The notes under the pieces: model-generated
The model's input: the letters and a program-made list of their open reading frames with translations, nothing else
Databases searched by the model: none
Told to the model about the DNA's origin: nothing
Shown: piece after piece, positions 59,775-64,000 of the stretch
How positions within the stretch are numbered: position 1 is the first letter of the stretch
Layout: every line of letters starts with the position of its first letter
Program-made: the position numbers and the translations under genes
Source of the DNA: Megaustenia siamemsis
Taxonomy: Eukaryota; Mollusca; Gastropoda; Stylommatophora; Ariophantidae
Direction: 5' to 3'
DNA: 64,000 bases
NCBI GenBank assembly: GCA_032433765.1
Contig: JAVIAB010000049.1
Span: 18,860,406 to 18,924,405 of the forward strand

Positions 59775-59901
59775 GTAAGCGCCAGCCTTCCAGCCAGAGC
59801 CGTTGAGTGCCGTTATCCCTACCTGGTTGACCCTGCAACAGTTACCTGCAAGTCTCATACTCTCGTCAGGTGCGGTGCGAGGAGGGAGCCTTTCTCTCCC
59901 T
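59775..59901 (+). CDS. Exon: second half of a type I CBM14 module
   Basis: The acceptor is tttactgagattgcag and the donor is CCCT/GTGAGT, a strong consensus. It is phase 0 in, phase 1 out, 127 nt. It encodes VSASLPARAV, then ECRYPYLVDPATVTC and CGARREPFSP. This completes the module begun at 48570, with cysteine spacing matching the other type I modules. The open frame continues 5' to 59694, but that part lies beyond the acceptor. The leftover T implies that the next exon, outside the window or unseen, starts with GT to make Cys. Confidence 0.78.
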
Positions 59902-59924
59902 GTGAGTAGACAGACAGGGGATGA

Positions 59925-60650
59925 TAAAAGACAGACTGTCAGACAGACAAGTGGTGAGAGACAGACAAGTGGTGAGAGATAGACAAGTGGTGAGAGAGAG
60001 ACAAGTGGTGAGAGACAGACAAGTGGTGAGAGAGAGACAAGTGGTGAGAGAGATAGGGACACCAATGGTGAGTGGTGAGAGAGACAGACAAGTGGAGAGA
60101 GAGAGACAAGTGGAGAGAGAGAGACAAGTGGTGAGAGAGAGACAAGTGGTGAGAGACAGACAAGTGGTGAGAGAGAGACAAGTGGTGAGAGACAGACAAG
60201 TGGTGAGAGAGAGACAAGTGGTGAGAGACAGACAAGTGGTGAGAGAGAGACAAGTGGTGAGAGAGATAGGGACACCAATGGTGAGTGGTGAGAGAGATAG
60301 ACAAGTAGTGAAAGAGATAGAGACACCAGTGGTGAGAGAGTCAGGAAAGTGGTGAGAGAGCCAGGAAAGTGGTGAGAGAGATAGACAAGTAGTGAGAGAG
60401 ATAGAGACACCAGTGGTGAGGGGTGAGAGAGATAAACAAGTAGTGAGAGAGATAGAGACACCAGTGGTGAGTGGTGAGAGAGATAGACAAGTAGTAAGTA
60501 GTGAGAGAGATAGAGACATCAGCGGTGAGAGAGCCAGGAAAGTGGTGAGAGAGATAGGAAAGTGGTGAGAGAGCCTGGAAAGGGTGAGAGAGCCAGGAAA
60601 GTGGTGAGAGAGCCAGGAAAGTGATGAGAGAACCAAGAAAGTGGTGAGTA
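59925..60650. repeat. 16-bp GAGAGACAAGTGGT-type tandem array
   Basis: Units of gagagagacaagtggt alternate with gagacagacaagtggt. Longer blocks containing atagggacaccaatggtgag recur. Confidence 0.95.
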
Positions 60651-60651
60651 C

Positions 60652-60910
60652 AAAAAAAGTAAAGTACTCCCGTCACGCCAAGTGGCATATAGGGAAATAT
60701 GGTGTTAGTGACCCTATATTTTACAGACCTTCAGAACATGATTTTTTGGGGTAATGTGGTCAGTATTACGCCCGTGCTGCTTTACTTTCCCAGAAAAAAA
60801 TCCGGTACCCATTTAAGGCTGGGTGAACCCGGAAGCCGTCGGTTGGGATCGAACCCTACCCCTTGTCCGTGGTAGTCCAGTTCACTAACCACTGAGCTAT
60901 AACGGCTCCC
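60652..60910 (-). mobile_element. SINE-1, full length, inserted in the 16-bp array
   Basis: It is in reverse orientation with head GGGAGCCGTTATAGCTCAGT (reverse complement). The array resumes immediately after it at 60911. Confidence 0.9.
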
Positions 60911-61022
60911 GGAAAGTGGTGAGAGAGTCAGGAAAGAAGTTTGAGAGTGAGACAAAGAAGTGGGTGAGAGAGACAGAGAAGTGGTGAGAGAGACAGAAAA
61001 GTGGTGAGAGAGACAGAGAAGC
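60911..61022. repeat. 16-bp tandem array, resumed
   Basis: Units agagacagagaagtggtg continue the array split by the SINE. Confidence 0.9.
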
Positions 61023-61186
61023 GGTGAGTAAAATGTATACACGTACTGCCGCCAACTGCCGCTGTGTAACAATTAACATTTCTCATTATCTCGGCGACCT
61101 TGTTATATCGTGCACATCGTGTGTGGGAACACAGAATGAGGCGACCGAGGGCTGTTCTTGATCGACCATTTTTCTTAATTTACAGC

Positions 61187-61232
<46 letters not shown>
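61023..61232. other. Non-repetitive stretch and AT microsatellite
   Basis: The (AT)n run occupies 61194-61232. No exon was recognised. Confidence 0.4.
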
Positions 61233-61237
<5 letters not shown>

Positions 61238-61657
61238 CAATTCTGATCTATGGAAGCGAATCATGGACAGTAAACAAACAAATGAAAAGACGATTAGAGG
61301 CCACAGAGATGGGATTTCTCAGAAGAATGTTGAAAGTTCCCTGGACAGATAAAAAGACCAATGAGGAAGTTCTCAAAAAGGCCAACACAAAAAGGGAGCT
61401 CTTAAAAAACATCAGAAAGAAGCAATCAACATTTTTTGGGCACATCATGAGAAGAGGAAAGTTGGAATACTTGGTTACAACTGGCAAAATAAAAGGAAAG
61501 AGAGATCGCGGACGACAAAGAGAGAACATACTGGATAGCTTGGTGTCATGGCATGGAAAACAGTCAACAACAGAACTGATACGATGCACTGTGGATAGAA
61601 GATTGTGGAGGGACATGATCGCCTACGCCAACCAGTATGGCACATGATGATGATGAG
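61233..61657 (+). mobile_element. RTE-A LINE 3' fragment
   Basis: One open frame of about 120 codons encodes MKRRLEATEMGFLRRMLKVP, TFFGHIMRRGKLEYLVTT and STTELIRCTVDRRLWRDMIA, ending in the gatgatgatga tail. Confidence 0.92.
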
Positions 61658-61677
61658 AATAATGTAATATATATATA

Positions 61678-61960
61678 GGTCACGGTAGCCTAGTTGGGAA
61701 ATCCGCCCGACTGGACTACCGACGTTCGGACAACCCGTGTTTGCTTCCTGCTGGGAGCAGTGTGAGTTGTACTGGTGGGTGGAAAACAAAAATACTTCCT
61801 CGGTCCACCTAGCCGCTGACAGAAATGGGTGCCAAGGTAGCACTCTGGGAAGGTGAAGAATGCCACCTCGCATCGTGGGTCTCCGAACACTTCTGGATAG
61901 GTGGTCAAGCACAGATGGGTGGAAACTCGCCTGCTAAGACACCGATTCAAAACTCGTAAT
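61678..61960 (+). mobile_element. SINE-2, near full length
   Basis: The head ggtcacggtagcctagttgg is tRNA-like. Its 3' part (acttctggataggtggtcaa, cgcctgctaagacaccgatt) matches the 13680 copy. Flanked on both sides by AT runs. Confidence 0.78.
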
Positions 61961-61983
61961 TTACATATATATATATATAAAGA

Positions 61984-62668
61984 AAAGTAAGAAAACAGAA
62001 GTAATGGTTATATCGAAGAAACAATCATCACCATCATGCAGCATACAAATAAACGAGACAAACCTGAAACAAGTGCAACGTTTCAAATACTTGGGCACAA
62101 TAATTACATCAGATGGGAGATGCACCACAGAAATAAAAAGCAGAATAGCTCAGGCCAAAATAGCATTTCAGAAAATGAAAAATATCTTATGCAACAAATC
62201 TATGTCAATAAAATGAGAAAGAGAGTTCATCGGTGCTATATAGAACCAATTCTGACCTATGGAAGCGAGTCATGGTCAGTAGACAAACAAATGAAAAGAC
62301 GATTAGAGGCCACAGAGATGGGATTTCTCAGAAGAATGTTGAAAGTTCCCTGGACAGATAAAAAGACCAATGAAGAAGTTCTCAAAGAACCCAACACAAA
62401 AAGGGAGCTCTTAAAAAACATCAGAAAGAAGCAATCAACATTTTTCGGGCACATCATGAGAAGAGGAAAGTTGGAACACTTGGTTACAACTGGCAAAATA
62501 AAAGGAAAGAGAGATCGCGGACGACAAAGAGAGAAAATACTGGATAGCTTGGTGTCATGGCATGGAAAACAGTCAACAACAGAACTGATACGATGCACTG
62601 CACTGTGGATAGAAGATTGTGGAGGGACATGATCGCCTACGCCAACCGGCAGGGTACATGATGATGAT
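61984..62668 (+). mobile_element. RTE-A LINE 3' fragment, best copy
   Basis: The + strand encodes QVQRFKYLGTIITSDGRCTT, then KRVHRCYIEPILTYGSESWS, the FLRRMLKVPW region and terminal RRGKLEHLVTTGKIKGKRDR. It is frameshifted near 62205 and ends in (GAT)n. Confidence 0.92.
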
Positions 62669-62673
62669 GATGA

Positions 62674-62721
<48 letters not shown>

Positions 62722-62722
62722 C
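62669..62722. repeat. GAT/AT microsatellite
   Basis: The (GAT)n LINE tail passes directly into (AT)n. Confidence 0.93.
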
Positions 62723-62988
62723 TTTAAAGAAACTTAATCTTTCCACCTTTTCTTGGAGGGGGTGGGGGGTGGGAGAGACTGAATCTCGCTATTACTCTTC
62801 TCAATTATCTCACTATCCCTACCTTCTTCCGTGTTCCTCTTTAACCTTGAGTATTTCCCAAAATGACATTTCCAGTAACGTACAATCTTTAAGGAGATCC
62901 TTAATCGTCCATTTCCAAGACATTTAATAGATTTTATAACCAACACACAAACCCCGCAGTTAGATATAAATTTAGATGACGTCTCCGT
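62723..62988. other. Non-repetitive stretch
   Basis: No gene or repeat was recognised. Confidence 0.3.
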
Positions 62989-63427
62989 GAGAATGTTATG
63001 CAGAGCCAGACTTAACATATGGATGTGAATCAAGGACATATGACAACAGGCATGAAAATCACTGGGGGCTGTAAAAATGTGGTTTTACAGAAGAATGTTA
63101 GGAATACCATGGACAGCTAAGAAGAGTAATGAAAACGTTCTGAAAGAGGCTAAAGTAAAGCGAGAGATAATTTCCAATATTAGGAAGAAACAGTCATCAT
63201 TTTTTGGCCATGTAATGAGAAGAGAACAGCTGGAATATATTGTAACAACTGGGAAAATTGAGGGACGAACAGATAGAAGAAAGCAAAGACAAAAGATACC
63301 AGACAGCTTAAGGGAATGACTTCGGAGAAGGTCGACAACACAAATGATAAATAACTGTCGAGATCGAAAGTTATGGAGAAACATGATCACCTACGCCAGC
63401 AGGCATGGTACTTGATGATGGTTATGA
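62989..63427 (+). mobile_element. RTE-B LINE 3' fragment
   Basis: The + strand encodes MWFYRRMLGIPWTAKKSNEN, then SSFFGHVMRREQLEYIVTTG, and ends ggtacttgatgatgg. Confidence 0.88.
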
Positions 63428-63627
63428 GCTCAAGCAATCAGTTTTATACCTTTGCAAATATTCATGGTAATTCTTATTGTTGAGTTAGTGATTTCGTCTA
63501 CTTCCTAGCGGCGCGCGAACCGTTCAACATTAGACTAAGTGTTTTCCATGTTATATTAGCCCGCAAATTTCCATCAAAAAGTTAAAGTGAAAATCATTTT
63601 CTCATAAGTAAGCATCTATAAGTAAGT
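63428..63627. other. Non-repetitive stretch
   Basis: No gene or repeat was recognised. Confidence 0.25.
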
Positions 63628-63945
63628 TCCCTGGACAGCTAAAAAGACCAATGAGAAAGTTCACAAAGAGGCCAGCACAAAAAGGGAGCTCTTAAAGAAC
63701 ATCAGAAATAAGCAATCAACATTTTTTGGGCACATCATGAGAAGAGGAAAGTTGGAATACTTGGTTACAACTGGCAAAATAAAAGGAAAGAGAGATCGCG
63801 GACGACAAAGAGAGAAAATACTGGATAGCTTGGTGTCATGGCATGGAAAACAGTCAACAACAGAACTCATAAGATGCACTGTGGATAGAAAATTATGGAA
63901 GGACATGATCGCCAACGCTAAAAGGTACGGCACATGGTGATGATG
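63628..63945 (+). mobile_element. RTE-A LINE 3' terminus
   Basis: It matches the last 310 bp of the 61233 copy (IRNKQSTFFGHIMRRGKLEY region when read in frame) and ends acatggtgatgatga. Confidence 0.88.
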
Positions 63946-64000
63946 AAGCATATCCTGGAAGGAAAAACAATGGGAGAAGTAGATCAACTTAGTATATCTT

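Larger units (their letters stand above)
1827..59901 (+). other. Partial multi-exon gene for an alternating chitin-binding (CBM14) repeat protein; nine exons visible
   Basis: Nine + strand exons share GT-AG borders and compatible phases: junction codons GAT, TGT, GAA, GAT, then phase 0, TGT, CAA, then phase 0. They encode about 402 codons of cysteine-rich sequence with no stop except after the 45699-45913 frameshift. Two module types alternate, and intron phase 1 bounds every module, as expected for shuffled extracellular modules. The gene is open at both ends: no start Met, signal peptide or stop is seen, and the last exon ends at a phase-1 donor expecting a TGT codon. The role is probably an extracellular chitin-binding matrix protein. 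Resemblance to Pif/BMSP-type shell-matrix proteins is my recollection of the family, not a search result. A peritrophin-like protein is the main alternative. Confidence 0.75.

Noticed and set aside
2848..60910. tRNA genes at the SINE heads (2848, 7901, 21763, 32900, 60910, 54823, 61678)
   Set aside because: A- and B-box-like sequences are present, but they head longer repeated elements with shared non-tRNA bodies and no intact cloverleaf could be argued. They are SINEs.

Overview
This is a eukaryotic, very repeat-rich genomic window, most likely from a mollusc and probably a gastropod. The reasons are split genes with GT-AG introns, many 3' fragments of RTE-like and I-clade LINEs, tRNA-derived SINEs, dozens of minisatellites, and chitin-binding (CBM14) exons resembling mollusc extracellular-matrix proteins. 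There are no operons, bacterial genes, CRISPR arrays or phage genes. By rough addition, tandem arrays fill about half of the window and dispersed transposon remnants much of the rest.

The main gene is on the + strand and runs through the whole window. Nine short exons (1827-1947, 16045-16272, 21427-21510, 25138-25248, 28379-28488, 32273-32381, 45699-45913, 48570-48670, 59775-59901) total about 1.2 kb spread over 58 kb. Joined in order, every junction is phase-compatible. The product alternates two six-cysteine chitin-binding modules. Type I has LCSLLYDCS...ECVYPRLFD...CGTRP features. Type II has GLRDGPNAYPGR...YLVC...FDP...C features. The order visible is II-I-II-I-II-I, and the gene is open at both ends. 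The module style recalls Pif/BMSP-like shell-matrix proteins, but that name is an inference. The exon at 45699-45913 carries an apparent 1-nt deletion.

A near-complete intronless ribonuclease H2 subunit A copy with one frameshift lies in the intron between the exons at 48570 and 59775 (50063-50939). A degenerate EGF-repeat fragment (56771-57048) sits between two blocks of one 18-bp satellite.

Layout: 0-7.1 kb, short arrays, first exon and a 3.4-kb 58/67-bp array. 7.1-11.7 kb, LINE and SINE fragments. 12-13.6 kb, a 50-bp array. 14.2-17.1 kb, LINE fragments, a 36-bp array and an exon. 17.2-21.4 kb, a mosaic of five TTGACA-rich arrays. 21.4-29.3 kb, three exons, a satellite made from a LINE tail, RTE-C copies and a 2-kb foldback. 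29.3-32.9 kb, LINE and SINE fragments, two arrays and an exon. 33.1-39.1 kb, a 19/20-bp array complex. 39.2-45.1 kb, a 60-bp array. 45.2-52.4 kb, two exons, LINEs, foldbacks and the RNASEH2A copy. 52.7-54.7 kb, a 14-bp array. 54.8-64 kb, SINEs, LINEs, 18-bp and 16-bp arrays and the last exon.

Transposon boundaries are estimated by eye from copy-to-copy comparison within the window and may be off by tens of bases.
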